A DNA stretch of 39,442 bases from an uncultured Chloroflexota bacterium (GTDB taxonomy: Bacteria; Chloroflexota; Anaerolineae; UBA4142; SHND01), in the NCBI GenBank assembly GCA_937870825.1, contig CALMZO010000051.1, forward strand, positions 1 to 39,442, in the 5' to 3' direction. Shown here piece by piece: positions 24,958 to 34,330 of the stretch; positions within the stretch are counted from its first letter, which is position 1; the number at the start of each line of letters is the position of its first letter. The position numbers and the translations under genes were made by a program. Below the pieces are notes generated by a model, which ran no database searches, was not told where the DNA came from, and saw only the letters and a list, made by a program, of their open reading frames with translations.

Positions 24958-25335
24958 ATGAAGAACCAATTTACGCCCGCGTGGCTCGCCAAACTCGCGG
25001 CGGTCAAAGAGATTGACATTGAAACGCGCGCGGAAACGAAACCGCCGCATCGCCGCCCGATTTGGATTGTGGTTGTCGGGAACGAGGCATACATTCGCTC
25101 GTATCGCGGCGCGGATGGAGTATGGTACAAACAGATTCGTAAAAATCCCGACGCGGTGATGATTGTGGAAAACAAACGTGTGCCGATTCACGCGAGCATG
25201 GTGCGCGCGCCGGAAACGATTGCCCAAGTGAGCGCCGAGTATTTGCGAAAATACAAAAAATCGCGTTCCGCGCAAGCGATGGTCCTGGACGCGGTACTGT
25301 CCACGACACTGCGCGTGACACCGCGCGCCAAGTAA
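24958..25335 (+). CDS. DUF2255 family protein
   Basis: The protein is 125 aa. The family pattern is EIDIETRAE, then PIWIVVVGNEAYIRSYRGADGVWYKQIRKNP, and a C-terminal helix ending in AEYLRKYKKS. It resembles the split-barrel flavin-binding fold used by pyridoxamine-oxidase-like proteins; no function is known. The start at 24958 is fixed by AGGAG five bases upstream. It ends 18 bases before the membrane glycosyltransferase, but no functional link is visible. Confidence 0.8.
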   Translation: MKNQFTPAWLAKLAAVKEIDIETRAETKPPHRRPIWIVVVGNEAYIRSYRGADGVWYKQIRKNPDAVMIVENKRVPIHASMVRAPETIAQVSAEYLRKYKKSRSAQAMVLDAVLSTTLRVTPRAK

Positions 25336-25353
25336 TCTACGCCTGCAAAAATT

Positions 25354-27903
25354 ATGACGCGACGCCACCTCATCGGCATTGCCTTGTTTTTGCTCGGCTT
25401 GGGACTCGGTTGGATTAGCGCGCACCTCTTTGTTTCCAATCTCCAATGGTTGTCCTATGCCGGTGTTGCGTTTGCCGCGTTTGGGGCGGGCATCCTTGCC
25501 ACGCTTGCAGTGCTTGACTATCCAGCGCGACCACCTCGCACACCGCCGCAGTTCTCAAGCGAACCGCGCGCGGATGAAACGTCTCCGCCAATCATTACGG
25601 ATGCCGCGCGAATCATTCCACGGCGGCGCGCTTCACCCTCCCCGAATGCGGAACAGGTAACGACACCTTCGCTCGCGCCAATTCCTGCTGCGCCCAGCGT
25701 GCGCCCGGTGCGCGTCTATTGGCTGAGCCCGCATGTAGCGCTCACGCGCACAAACAATCGCTTTCACGCGCGCTTGAATGATGTTGCGGGCTATGAATAC
25801 ATCAAATTCTCTGTGGGGCTATCGCGCGATTGGCGCGGTGGTTTCAGACGGCGGAACGCGGCGCAAGAATCAATCTGGCGTCCTGCGGTGCTGTTCCGTC
25901 CCTCCGTCTTGGCATGGCTTGTATTCGGGCTGTCACTCTTTGTCTTTGCCCTTACGCGGCTCGTCGCCCTGGACCAATTCCCCATTTATTTTTTTAGTGA
26001 TGAAGCCATTCATCCCGTTTTGGGAACCGAGTTGATTCAACGCGGCATGCGCGACGCACAGGGCAGATGGTTCCCGCCATACTTTCAGAATGGTTCGATT
26101 TGGAACTTGTCCCTGTCTGTATACATTCACGCGGTCAGTGCGTGGCTGTTTGGGGTTTCGATTTGGGTTACGCGCGCGACGAACGCGCTGATTGCGTTGA
26201 GCAGTGCCGCCGCAGTGGGTTTGACCTTAAAGTACATTTTCAATATTCGATGGTGGTGGCTTGGCGCGCTGGTTCTCGCAGCCATTCCCGCGTGGTTCCT
26301 GCACTCGCGGACGGGATTCGAGACCGTCCTGATGGTTTCATTTTACGGCTGGTTTTTGTTTGCGTATCTTTTGTATCGCTATCGCAACCCGCGCTTTTTG
26401 TATGCCGCGCTCGTGTTTGCGGCGGCAACGTTTTACAGCTATACGAATGGTCAAGTCATCATCGCCGTCACCGCGATTCTGTTGGCATGTTCAGACTGGC
26501 GGTATCACCGGCAGCATCGCCGCGTGTTGGTTCGCGGCGCGCTGCTGTTGGCATTCTTGGCGATTCCGTATCTGCGCTTTCGGCTCGAACATCCTGACGT
26601 CATCGTGTTTCAATTGCATGTCGTAGATTCGTACTGGCTCAAACCCCTGCCGCTTCAAGACAAGCTGCAGCAATTTATTCAGAAATATACATACGGCGCG
26701 AATCCGCTGTACTGGTTTCTGCCAAATTCGCAGGATTTGGTGCGCCACCGGATGAAACAGTACGGACATATCGTCTGGTGGCTCTTGCCCTTTTTTCTCA
26801 TCGGTCTTGGCGTTTGTCTCGCGCGGTTCAAATCTTCCGCGCATCGTGTCCTGTTGGTTGCGCTGGCCGCGGCACCGGTCGGGAGCGCGCTCGCCGATAT
26901 TCTTGTAACACGCGCACTGCTGTTTGTTGTCCCCGCCGCGATGTTGTGTGTGCTTGGGCTGGATTTTCTCATCACAAGACTGAGAGAGATTCGCTGGCAA
27001 TGGGCGGCGGCGAGCGCGGCAACAGCGGGGCTCATCGTTTTCAGTCTCACCATGCTCAACGACGCGGTCCTCAATGCTCCGTTGTGGTACGACAATTATG
27101 GAATGGGTGGAATGCAATGGGGTGCAAGACAGCTCTTTGAAATTTTGAAAAGTGAACGACAGAGGAATCCCGGCATGACCATCTATGTTACTTCAACGTG
27201 GGCAAACGGCACCGATGTATTTCCCAGATTCTTTATCCCAAATGACCGGAACACTGTCATCCGTACGATTGACACGTGGATTGACAATGCCGTTCCGCTT
27301 TCGCAAGAGCTGTTGTTCGTCGTGACGCCAACGGAATTGGAACGCGCCAAGCAGAGCGGCAAATTTCAAGAACCCGTTATCGAACGCGTGCTGGACTATC
27401 CGAATGGCGCGCCGGGATTTTATTTCGCGCGTTTTAGGTATGTTCCCGATGTTGAAAAAATTTTCGAGCGAGAACGCCAAGAGCGCGCCAAACCGGTTAC
27501 CAGCCAAGTTGTGATTGCGGGAGAGAAGGTGCGGGTCATTCATTCGCGGATGGATTACGGCCAAGTACAAGATATGTTCGATGGGAACAGTCTTTCGCTC
27601 GCGCGCGGGCTGGAAGCGAATCCGCTCGTCATCGAGCTGCAGTATCCTTCCCCGCGCGCAGTCCGCGGAATTTATGCTTTATTTGGCAAGATGAATTTTC
27701 GTTTGACGGTCTCGCTTTTTCCGACGGGTGTCTCCGAACCGACGGTCTATGCGCAAACGGTAACAACGAATGCGGAAACACCGGAACTCTCCCTGCGCTT
27801 TGAAAATCCTCCCGCCTCTGTCGAGCGGGTGCGCGTCGAAATCCAAAACTTGGACGCGCAAGGTGCGGCGAAAATCCATGTGCGCGAACTTGAAGTTCGT
27901 TGA
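25354..27903 (+). CDS. GT39-like (ArnT/PMT-type) polytopic glycosyltransferase
   Basis: This 849-aa membrane protein has two N-terminal hydrophobic segments (residues 5-57), a low-complexity Pro-rich linker to about 125, then a GT-C type core. The core has RLVALDQFPIYFFSDEAIHPVLG, where the acidic pair DE is the usual catalytic site in the first extracytoplasmic loop, followed by eight or more membrane helices to about residue 570. A soluble C-terminal region includes a beta-rich module from about 700 to the end. The family transfers sugars from polyprenyl-phosphate donors to lipids or proteins. It lies just upstream of the PqqD-fusion promoter, so it may be a separate unit. Confidence 0.8.
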   Translation: MTRRHLIGIALFLLGLGLGWISAHLFVSNLQWLSYAGVAFAAFGAGILATLAVLDYPARPPRTPPQFSSEPRADETSPPIITDAARIIPRRRASPSPNAEQVTTPSLAPIPAAPSVRPVRVYWLSPHVALTRTNNRFHARLNDVAGYEYIKFSVGLSRDWRGGFRRRNAAQESIWRPAVLFRPSVLAWLVFGLSLFVFALTRLVALDQFPIYFFSDEAIHPVLGTELIQRGMRDAQGRWFPPYFQNGSIWNLSLSVYIHAVSAWLFGVSIWVTRATNALIALSSAAAVGLTLKYIFNIRWWWLGALVLAAIPAWFLHSRTGFETVLMVSFYGWFLFAYLLYRYRNPRFLYAALVFAAATFYSYTNGQVIIAVTAILLACSDWRYHRQHRRVLVRGALLLAFLAIPYLRFRLEHPDVIVFQLHVVDSYWLKPLPLQDKLQQFIQKYTYGANPLYWFLPNSQDLVRHRMKQYGHIVWWLLPFFLIGLGVCLARFKSSAHRVLLVALAAAPVGSALADILVTRALLFVVPAAMLCVLGLDFLITRLREIRWQWAAASAATAGLIVFSLTMLNDAVLNAPLWYDNYGMGGMQWGARQLFEILKSERQRNPGMTIYVTSTWANGTDVFPRFFIPNDRNTVIRTIDTWIDNAVPLSQELLFVVTPTELERAKQSGKFQEPVIERVLDYPNGAPGFYFARFRYVPDVEKIFERERQERAKPVTSQVVIAGEKVRVIHSRMDYGQVQDMFDGNSLSLARGLEANPLVIELQYPSPRAVRGIYALFGKMNFRLTVSLFPTGVSEPTVYAQTVTTNAETPELSLRFENPPASVERVRVEIQNLDAQGAAKIHVRELEVR

Positions 27904-27925
27904 AAAACTCGCCGTAAAATATCCC

Positions 27926-27954
27926 TTGACATTGCGCGCACTCTTTCCTACAAT
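27926..27954 (+). promoter_or_regulatory. Strong sigma-70-type promoter of the PqqD-fusion operon
   Basis: TTGACA at 27926-27931 and TACAAT at 27949-27954 are 17 bases apart. The predicted start is near 27961, about 80 bases before the PqqD-fusion start. AGGAGG at 28031-28036 is its ribosome binding site. Confidence 0.8.
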
Positions 27955-28041
27955 CCATTCACTCCGATTCCCATTGCTGCTGTGCTCAATCCGCCAATCG
28001 GTAAGCGTTCGACAAATTCACAGACGTTTTAGGAGGCAATG

Positions 28042-28740
28042 ATGAATTACCCCCAAAAAATTGGGACAGTTGCAGTGGAGGTGTTGGGTGATGAATTGTG
28101 TGTTTATGACTGGGCGACCAAACGCGTGCACGCGCTCAATCGCACTGCGGCACGCGTGTGGGAATTGTGTGACGGACAGCACAGTCCTAAAGAGATTGCC
28201 GCTATTCTCGGCGCGGAATTCAACACGTCGAACGCGGACGCGCTGGTGGAACTCACCTTAAAGGAATTGAACAAAGCACAGCTGCTCCGTGAGCGCGTCA
28301 CATCTGCTCCTACGTCAACTGTCCCTGCGCAAACTGTGCCTGCGCAATTGAATCGTCCGCGTTTGACGCGGCGGCACCTCATTGCCGGAGCCACAGCCAC
28401 GCTCGTGCCCGTGGTACTTTCCATGGTCGCGCCATTCCCCGCCGCCGCGCAGACAGGCGTTCCCACCAATACACCGACCACCACGCCAACCGACTCGGTT
28501 ACTTTAACCTCGACCGACACTCCAACCGATACAGCAACACCAACGCCGACGAATACGCCAACGGACACCGTGACGACGACTCCGACGAATACGCCGACGG
28601 ACACCGTGACGACGACTCCGACAAATACGCCGACGGACACCGTGACGACAACTCCAACAAACACGCCGACGGACACCGTGACGACAACTCCGACGAATAC
28701 GCCGACGGATACCCCGACCGCTACAGACATCATTCCGTAA
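28042..28740 (+). CDS. PqqD domain fused to a twin-arginine/hydrophobic segment and a Thr-Pro repeat tail
   Basis: The protein is 232 aa. Residues 1-85 form a PqqD-like winged helix (VYDWATKRVHALNRTAARVWELCDGQHSPKEIAAILG). After a Pro/Thr linker comes RLTRRHLIAGA with Arg110-Arg111, a hydrophobic stretch to about 130 and PFPAAAQ, which together look like an internal Tat signal with an AxA-type cleavage site. Residues 139-232 are Thr-Pro-Asn-Asp repeats. A RiPP recognition domain is cytoplasmic, so the C-terminal part would be an exported or membrane-anchored appendage, or the whole chain could be a substrate with a built-in recognition domain (inference). The start is ATG 28042, five bases after AGGAGG; ATG 28039 is too close. 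Kinase and nucleotidyltransferase genes follow. Confidence 0.82.
   Translation: MNYPQKIGTVAVEVLGDELCVYDWATKRVHALNRTAARVWELCDGQHSPKEIAAILGAEFNTSNADALVELTLKELNKAQLLRERVTSAPTSTVPAQTVPAQLNRPRLTRRHLIAGATATLVPVVLSMVAPFPAAAQTGVPTNTPTTTPTDSVTLTSTDTPTDTATPTPTNTPTDTVTTTPTNTPTDTVTTTPTNTPTDTVTTTPTNTPTDTVTTTPTNTPTDTPTATDIIP
28543..28722 (+). repeat. 36-base coding tandem repeat, five units (TPTNTPTDTVTT)
   Basis: Five in-phase 36-base units start at 28543, 28579, 28615, 28651 and 28687, with a diverged final third. They differ mainly at third codon positions. They encode the Thr/Pro tail of the PqqD fusion. Confidence 0.92.
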
Positions 28741-28768
28741 CGTGTGACGGTTTTTAAAGGCGGCGGAT

Positions 28769-29632
28769 TTGCAATCTCGGTTTACAGTTTCAAGGGACTT
28801 GGACTCGTCTCCGTCCGCGAATTTATTGGGTACGGGTTGGACGAGCCGACAAACCTATTCCGCGTACGGCGTCCACTTTGCGCTGCAAAGCAATACTCTC
28901 GATGGAATCGCGCTGGCGCGCCCGTATTTGCCCCTCGGCTGGCAAGAATCAAAGGGGAACCGAGTTGACATCCGTTACTCGCTGTATTTCGCTTCCAACT
29001 GCGAAAGCGCCGGTGGGGAATGTCACCAATTGTTTGCAGGGACAGACCGGATTGCGAAAAGCTGCGACTCGCGACAAATCTTGCACGCGTTGGCAGAGCA
29101 TGCACAGTCCGCAATGTTGTGGCACGCCAAGACCGCGCTGTTTGTACATGCCGGCGTGGTCGGTTGGCGCGGGCGCGCCATGCTCATTCCGGGACAAAGT
29201 TTGAGCGGTAAAACAACTCTCGTCAGGGCACTCGTCCAAGCAGGGGCAACCTACTATTCCGACGAATATGCTGTTCTCGACAAACGCGGCTGGGTTCACC
29301 CGTACGCGCTGCCCCTCTCGATTCGTTCCGTCAACGGACACGCGACGAAACGCGCGATTGAACAACTCGGCGGACAACGCGGAGTGGAGCCGCTGCCCGT
29401 CGGTCTCATCGTCATCACGCACTTTCAGCGCGGCAGTCGCTGGCGCCCGCGTGAATTGTCTCCCGCCCAGGCGATGCTTGCATTGATGGACAATACCGTT
29501 GCCGCGCGGCGCGAACCGGAATACACCATGCCCATTCTCCGTGAGGCGGCGCTGTCTGCGAAAACGGTGCAGAGCAAGCGCGGCGACGCACATCGCATCA
29601 TGACAAAACTCTTGAATGAACTCGCGGTATGA
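28769..29632 (+). CDS. HprK-like kinase, copy 2
   Basis: This 287-aa protein has a Walker A loop GQSLSGKT at residues 142-149 and YYSDEYAVL with Asp165, the layout of HprK-like kinases of RiPP loci, followed by GLIVITHFQ and a C-terminal helical part. Its N-terminus differs from the copy at 12138-13082. The start is probably TTG 28769 with AAAGGCGG a few bases upstream; the frame is closed by stops not far upstream and no ATG is available before the first conserved part. The next gene overlaps its stop by four bases (ATGA), so the kinase and nucleotidyltransferase are translationally coupled. Confidence 0.8.
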   Translation: MQSRFTVSRDLDSSPSANLLGTGWTSRQTYSAYGVHFALQSNTLDGIALARPYLPLGWQESKGNRVDIRYSLYFASNCESAGGECHQLFAGTDRIAKSCDSRQILHALAEHAQSAMLWHAKTALFVHAGVVGWRGRAMLIPGQSLSGKTTLVRALVQAGATYYSDEYAVLDKRGWVHPYALPLSIRSVNGHATKRAIEQLGGQRGVEPLPVGLIVITHFQRGSRWRPRELSPAQAMLALMDNTVAARREPEYTMPILREAALSAKTVQSKRGDAHRIMTKLLNELAV

Positions 29633-30810
29633 CAAACTCGCGCGCGTTCGATGTGCCGCTTTCTCCGGAACTCGAACTTGTCCTCTGTTGTTCCACGCCC
29701 GCGTTTGAGGATGCCGCGCGCACGCGCGCACAAGAGCTGCTTGACCGCGCATTGAATTGGAACAAATTTGCGGCTCTCGCGTTCGCACATGGCTTGAGCC
29801 CTCTCGTTTATACGCGCCTGTGTTCCGCCCCCGCTTTTGCTCGGCACGCATCCTCTTTGCAACTCAAATCGGATGCCCGCGCGTTGACGCAACGCGCCTT
29901 GGTTTTAACCACCGAGATGAAGCGACTCATTCCGCGTCTGGAAGCAGAGGGAATCGAAACGTTGGTGTTGAAAGGTCCTCTACTGGCACGCATCGTTTAT
30001 GGCGATTCGGTGCTGCGCGCGTTCACGGATTTGGACATTATGGTACGTCCCGAGGACGTGGCTCGAGCGTGGGCGCTGCTGGCGGACGAAGGATATACGC
30101 CGGAATACAAAATCGCGCCCGCCCATTTTGCCGCGCTCATCGCGTATGGAAATCATTTGCCGTTCTATGGAACGCCGAACAAGGAATTGGTCGAGTTGCA
30201 CTGGACATTTTTTGCCAGGTCGAGAGCCGCGTCATTCGATGTGCAGGGCGCGTGGGCGCGACGCGAGCCCATTTGTTTTGACGACACAACGGTAATGTCT
30301 CTCGCGCCGCGCGACTTGATTCATTTTCTCTGTTTGCACGGGACCAAGCACGCGTGGTCCCGGCTGTCTTGGATCACCGACCTGGCTTGGTTTGTGTTCC
30401 GATACCCGGACTTGGATTGGGACGCGCTGCTTGACCATGCGACTCGGTTGGGGACGCGGCGAATGACGCTCGTGGGGTTTGCGCTGGCACAAGAATTGTT
30501 TGGGCTTGTGCCGAGCGAGCAAATCGCGCAACAGCTTTGTGCAGACCACGCGGTCCTGACGCTCGCGCGATGGATGTGGCAGCGCTTGCTCAGCGGCGAA
30601 CAGAATCTTCCGACGGGCTTGGATTTGGTGCGCCTTGTCGTGCGTTCACGCGAACGCCCGCGTGACCGCGCGCGCGATCTTTATCACCATGTCATTGCGC
30701 TACGCCCCAATAATGTCGAGGACGCGCCCGCCTCTGCCGCGTTTCTGCATACTTATACATTGCATCGTCTTTGGTTTTTGGTGCGCAAGTACGGGCGCGT
30801 CCGTGTCTAG
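29629..30810 (+). CDS. Nucleotidyltransferase-family protein (copy 2)
   Basis: The 393-aa paralogue of the protein at 6677-7861 has the same length and order: a helical N-terminus (LELVLCCSTP, then FAALAFAHGLSPLVYTRL), the catalytic region IETLVLKGPLLARIVYG, FTDLDIMVRPED with Asp134 and Asp136, and LVELHWTFF near 190. The C-terminal helical domain has DLIHFLCLHGTKHAWSRLSWITDLAWFV. It is translationally coupled to the kinase. The expected reaction is nucleotidyl or sugar transfer to a phosphorylated product, by analogy with pseudomycoidin; the substrate here is unknown because no precursor or B2 lies beside it. Confidence 0.82.
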   Translation: MTNSRAFDVPLSPELELVLCCSTPAFEDAARTRAQELLDRALNWNKFAALAFAHGLSPLVYTRLCSAPAFARHASSLQLKSDARALTQRALVLTTEMKRLIPRLEAEGIETLVLKGPLLARIVYGDSVLRAFTDLDIMVRPEDVARAWALLADEGYTPEYKIAPAHFAALIAYGNHLPFYGTPNKELVELHWTFFARSRAASFDVQGAWARREPICFDDTTVMSLAPRDLIHFLCLHGTKHAWSRLSWITDLAWFVFRYPDLDWDALLDHATRLGTRRMTLVGFALAQELFGLVPSEQIAQQLCADHAVLTLARWMWQRLLSGEQNLPTGLDLVRLVVRSRERPRDRARDLYHHVIALRPNNVEDAPASAAFLHTYTLHRLWFLVRKYGRVRV

Positions 30811-30925
30811 CGGCGCCGGATTATCGTTGATGGTGTAACAGTCTTGGCGTTCGCCAGACAATATCTCAAAATCTTACAGCAGACGGATATGAAACAAGTC
30901 CTCCGTTGGCAAGCGGCATGAGTGA

Positions 30926-31027
30926 GGAAAAGAAAAGACAGGATTTGAAGGCGCGGACAAAGACGAAGCGGGCGAACTGATTGCAATTTTTGTGACGATT
31001 GTAAAACGACTCAAGGGGCTTGGATGA
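30926..31027 (+). pseudogene. Possible C-terminal remnant of a four-helix-bundle (23S rRNA intervening-sequence type) protein
   Basis: After an in-frame TGA at 30923 an open stretch of 33 codons ends in ADKDEAGELIAIFVTIVKRLKG, similar to the last helix of four-helix-bundle proteins. No start or upstream part of the family was found. It is probably a decayed fragment. Confidence 0.35.
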
Positions 31028-31043
31028 ATGCGCCGAGTTGCTT

Positions 31044-31064
31044 CATCCCTCATCCCTCATCCCT
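31044..31064 (+). repeat. Three heptameric units CATCCCT
   Basis: Three exact 7-base units, followed by a related TATTCCT, end just before the ATG of the glucosidase gene. They argue that the longer in-frame start at 31028 is not the true one. Confidence 0.9.
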
Positions 31065-31072
31065 TATTCCTG

Positions 31073-33709
31073 ATGTCTATCGAACGCGAACGCTTACACA
31101 ATGACCCGCGCGCGTGGCGACGCTGGGGTCCGTACCTTGCCGAACGCGCGTGGGGAACCGTGCGCGAAGATTATTCGGCGAACGGCGACGCGTGGAATTA
31201 TTTTCCGCATGACCACGCGCGTTCGCGCGCGTATCGGTGGAATGAAGACGGGCTGCTCGGCATCAGCGATGATTTGCAGCGTTTGTGTTTCGCGCTCGCG
31301 TTGTGGAATGGGAACGACGCGATTTTGAAGGAACGTTTTTTTGGCGTGACGGGTCCCGAAGGCAATCACGGCGAAGATGTCAAAGAGTATTACTACTATT
31401 TGGACGCGACGCCGAGTCATTCGTATTTGAAAGGGCTGTACAAATATCCGCAGCGCGCGTTTCCGTACCGCGACTTGCTCGAAACGACGCGCGCGCGGTC
31501 GCGGCATGAGCCGGAATATGAATTGATTGATACGGGGATTTTTTCCGACAATCGTTATTTTGATGTTGTCGTGGAATATGCCAAAGCCGAGCCGCGCGAT
31601 ATTCTGATAAAAATTTCCGCGTTCAATCGAGGAAATGACGACGCGGAAATTTTTTTATTGCCCACGTTGTGGTATCGCAATCAGTGGAGCTGGGATGTAC
31701 AGCGCGCGCGCCCGCGCATCGCGTTCGAACATGGGCGTCTGATGGCGCACATGCAAGGGTTCGGCGAATACGTCTTGGCGTTTGAAGACGCGTCGGAAAT
31801 TTTGTTTTGCGAGAACGAAACAAATTTGCAGCGCTTGTACGGTGTGGAAAATAAAACGCGTTACGTCAAAGACGGCATCAACGATTATGTGGTGAATGGA
31901 AATCGCGACGCGGTAAATTTTGAAAGCGGGACCAAAGCGGCGTTGAATTATCGCGTGGAAATTCGCGCGGGCGCGAGTACGACGATTCGCTTGCGCTTGA
32001 TGGCGAAAAAATTTGTGAGCGCGGAAACGGAACGCGCGCCGTTTGAAAACTTTGATGAAATTTTTTCCGCGCGCGTGCGCGAGGCGGATGAATTTTATCG
32101 CGCGCTGCAGCCGCCGAAATTGAGCGACGATGAAAAAATGATTCAGCGGCAGGCGTTCGCGGGCATGATTTGGTCAAAACAATTTTATTGTTACAACGTC
32201 GAACGTTGGTTACAAGGCGATGCGGGCCAACCCGCGCCGCCGCGTGAACGTTTCAACGGACGCAACAAAGAGTGGGCGCATTTGGACAATGGGGATGTGC
32301 TTTCGATGCCGGACAAGTGGGAATATCCGTGGTACGCCGCGTGGGATTTGGCGTTTCACTGCATCCCGTTCGCGCTCATTGATGCGGATTTTGCCAAACA
32401 GCAATTGATTTTGTTGGGACGCGAATGGTATCAGCATCCGAACGGACAAACGCCCGCGTACGAATGGAATTTTGGCGATGTGAATCCGCCGGTGCTGGCG
32501 TGGGCGGCATGGCGCGTGTACACGATTGACCGAAAAATGTCAGGGAAAGGCGACATTGATTTTTTGGAACGCGTCTTTCACAAGTTGATGTTGAATTTTA
32601 CGTGGTGGGTGAATCGCAAAGACGCGGAAGGCAGAAATATTTTTCAAGGCGGCTTTCTTGGGCTTGACAATATCGGCGTGTTTGACCGCAGCGCGCCGCT
32701 GCCGACGGGCGGCACGATTCAACAAAGCGACGGCACGAGTTGGATGGGCATGTTTTGTATTTACATGTTGACCATCGCGCTCGAACTCGCGTGTCACAAT
32801 CGCGCGTACGAAGACATTGCGACAAAATTTTTTGAACATTTTTTGTACATTGCGGCGGCGATGAACAATTTGGGCGGCGACGGCATTCCGTTGTGGGATG
32901 AACGCGATGAATTTTTTTATGATGTGTTGAGTGTCGGCGACGCGCAATTTCCGCTCAAGCTGCGTTCGATGGTGGGTATCATTCCCTTGTTCGCGGCGAC
33001 GACGATTGAACATGATTTGTTGGAACGCGTTCCCGATTTTCGACAGCGGCACGAATGGTTTTTGAAATATCGTCCCGATTTGGCGCGTTTGATTTCGCGC
33101 TGGACGGACGAGGGAATGAAAGAGCGCAAGCTCGTCGCGTTGCTGCGCGGGCATCGCATGAAGCGCGTGTTGAAACGTGTCCTGGACCCGGATGAATTTT
33201 TGAGCGAGTACGGGATTCGCGCGTTGTCAAAAGCACACGCGGCGCAGCCGTACGAACTGCAGCTCGGCGGCGAAATGTATCGCGTGGAGTATCTGCCGGG
33301 CGAATCGAACACGGGACTGTTTGGCGGCAATTCGAATTGGCGCGGACCGATTTGGTTTCCGGTGAATTATTTGATTATCGAGTCGCTGCAAATTTATCAC
33401 CACTATTACGGCGACGATTTCAAAATCGAATGCCCGACAGGTTCGGGCAATTTCTGTACATTAAAAGAGGCGGCGATGTTTTTAGAAAAACGTGTGGTGA
33501 AAATTTTTGCGCGCGATGAACAACAACAGCGCGCGGTGTTTGGCGAAAACGCGGTGATGCAAAACGACGCGCATTGGCGCGACGCAATTTCGTTTTACGA
33601 ATACTTTCATGGCGAGACGGGCGCGGGCTTGGGGGCGAGTCATCAAACGGGTTGGACGGGGTTGATTGCCAAAGTGCTGCAACAGGTAGGTGAAGGGCGC
33701 GCCGCTTAA
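31073..33709 (+). CDS. GH63/MGH1-type glucosidase
   Basis: An 878-aa cytoplasmic-looking protein with no signal peptide. The N-terminus [39 protein letters not shown] is typical of the bacterial GH63-like (mannosylglycerate hydrolase/glucosidase) family. The (alpha/alpha)6 core shows [19 protein letters not shown] near 420 with the catalytic Asp candidate, [43 protein letters not shown] and a final [17 protein letters not shown]. It hydrolyses an alpha-glucosidic or mannosyl linkage; the substrate is unknown. ATG 31073 fits the family start and follows the heptameric repeat. Confidence 0.87.
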   Translation: MSIERERLHNDPRAWRRWGPYLAERAWGTVREDYSANGDAWNYFPHDHARSRAYRWNEDGLLGISDDLQRLCFALALWNGNDAILKERFFGVTGPEGNHGEDVKEYYYYLDATPSHSYLKGLYKYPQRAFPYRDLLETTRARSRHEPEYELIDTGIFSDNRYFDVVVEYAKAEPRDILIKISAFNRGNDDAEIFLLPTLWYRNQWSWDVQRARPRIAFEHGRLMAHMQGFGEYVLAFEDASEILFCENETNLQRLYGVENKTRYVKDGINDYVVNGNRDAVNFESGTKAALNYRVEIRAGASTTIRLRLMAKKFVSAETERAPFENFDEIFSARVREADEFYRALQPPKLSDDEKMIQRQAFAGMIWSKQFYCYNVERWLQGDAGQPAPPRERFNGRNKEWAHLDNGDVLSMPDKWEYPWYAAWDLAFHCIPFALIDADFAKQQLILLGREWYQHPNGQTPAYEWNFGDVNPPVLAWAAWRVYTIDRKMSGKGDIDFLERVFHKLMLNFTWWVNRKDAEGRNIFQGGFLGLDNIGVFDRSAPLPTGGTIQQSDGTSWMGMFCIYMLTIALELACHNRAYEDIATKFFEHFLYIAAAMNNLGGDGIPLWDERDEFFYDVLSVGDAQFPLKLRSMVGIIPLFAATTIEHDLLERVPDFRQRHEWFLKYRPDLARLISRWTDEGMKERKLVALLRGHRMKRVLKRVLDPDEFLSEYGIRALSKAHAAQPYELQLGGEMYRVEYLPGESNTGLFGGNSNWRGPIWFPVNYLIIESLQIYHHYYGDDFKIECPTGSGNFCTLKEAAMFLEKRVVKIFARDEQQQRAVFGENAVMQNDAHWRDAISFYEYFHGETGAGLGASHQTGWTGLIAKVLQQVGEGRAA

Positions 33710-33919
33710 TGTTAGTCTTAATGTTGGGGTGTTATCTTGACTCCAGATAACGGTAAAGCAGTCAGACCGCATATCTAAAAAAGAATATTTACGGATGCAA
33801 TGATTCCCAGTCCGATGCGCCGGCCCCGCAGATTTTGGACGCCAGGAACCGAATCCACCCGCGCAGACAAGCAAGTTGTCTGCGAACTTGATTTCGTGGT
33901 GGGGTTGCCAACAGGCTGG

Positions 33920-33948
33920 GCGGAGCAAGTGGCGTAACCGACCGTAAG
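33920..33948 (+). repeat. 29-base direct repeat, copy 1
   Basis: Identical to 34066-34094 (begins GCGGAGCAAGTGGCG, ends ACCGTAAG). Its last seven bases form the left side of the first terminator stem. Confidence 0.95.
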
Positions 33949-33982
33949 CAACGCTAAATGAGAGCGCAGCTTACGGTTTTTT
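33941..33982 (+). terminator. Intrinsic terminator 1
   Basis: ACCGTAAGC at 33941-33949 pairs with GCTTACGGT at 33969-33977, and six T follow the stem base. Confidence 0.8.
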
Positions 33983-34065
33983 GTTGACAGCAAATAGACA
34001 ACGGTGAGCACCGTTGCACGGTAGCAGTGAACCTCTGTTGCATTAATCATGGACGCCTAAACAGA

Positions 34066-34094
34066 GCGGAGCAAGTGGCGTAACCGACCGTAAG
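34066..34094 (+). repeat. 29-base direct repeat, copy 2
   Basis: Exact copy of 33920-33948, 146 bases downstream. It also leads into a terminator, whose stem continues with different bases. Confidence 0.95.
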
Positions 34095-34125
34095 ATGTGC
34101 AATTTCACACATCTTGCGGTTTTTT
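34087..34125 (+). terminator. Intrinsic terminator 2
   Basis: CCGTAAGATGTG at 34088-34099 pairs with 34108-34119 with one G-U type pair and is followed by TTTTTT. Confidence 0.82.
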
Positions 34126-34330
34126 ATTTCACGAAATACTGGGGCAGGTATCGAGAGGTCATTTGAGTGTTCTTTGGGCTCAAGCCCAAACGGCAAGGCA
34201 TATTGCAATTGATTATCCATCGCCGATTGACCGATTATTCAAAATCCGTTAAGGGACCGAGCGCGATGTCGAACCGAGGATGCCCTACAAGTTTCCCCAA
34301 CCTTCTCCATCTCAAGAAAGGGAATTCGTC

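Larger units (their letters stand above)
33710..34330. other. Gene-free structured intergenic region
   Basis: I see no gene in these 621 bases. They hold a 9-bp hairpin CGCAGACAA/TTGTCTGCG at 33862-33884, two terminators with the same 29-base preface, the 18-base palindrome CAACGGTGAGCACCGTTG near 34000, and another palindrome TTTGGGCTCAAGCCCAAA at 34173-34190. It may encode one or two small RNAs; no known riboswitch class was recognised. Confidence 0.6.

Noticed and set aside
28543..28722. Tandem repeat considered as a CRISPR array
   Set aside because: There are no spacers; the units are contiguous, in frame and encode Thr-Pro repeats.
33790..33920. A cobalamin-riboswitch-like look (CCCCGCA, then GCCAGGA)
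   Set aside because: The two motifs are only about 15 bases apart, other conserved boxes are missing and the downstream gene is unrelated to B12.
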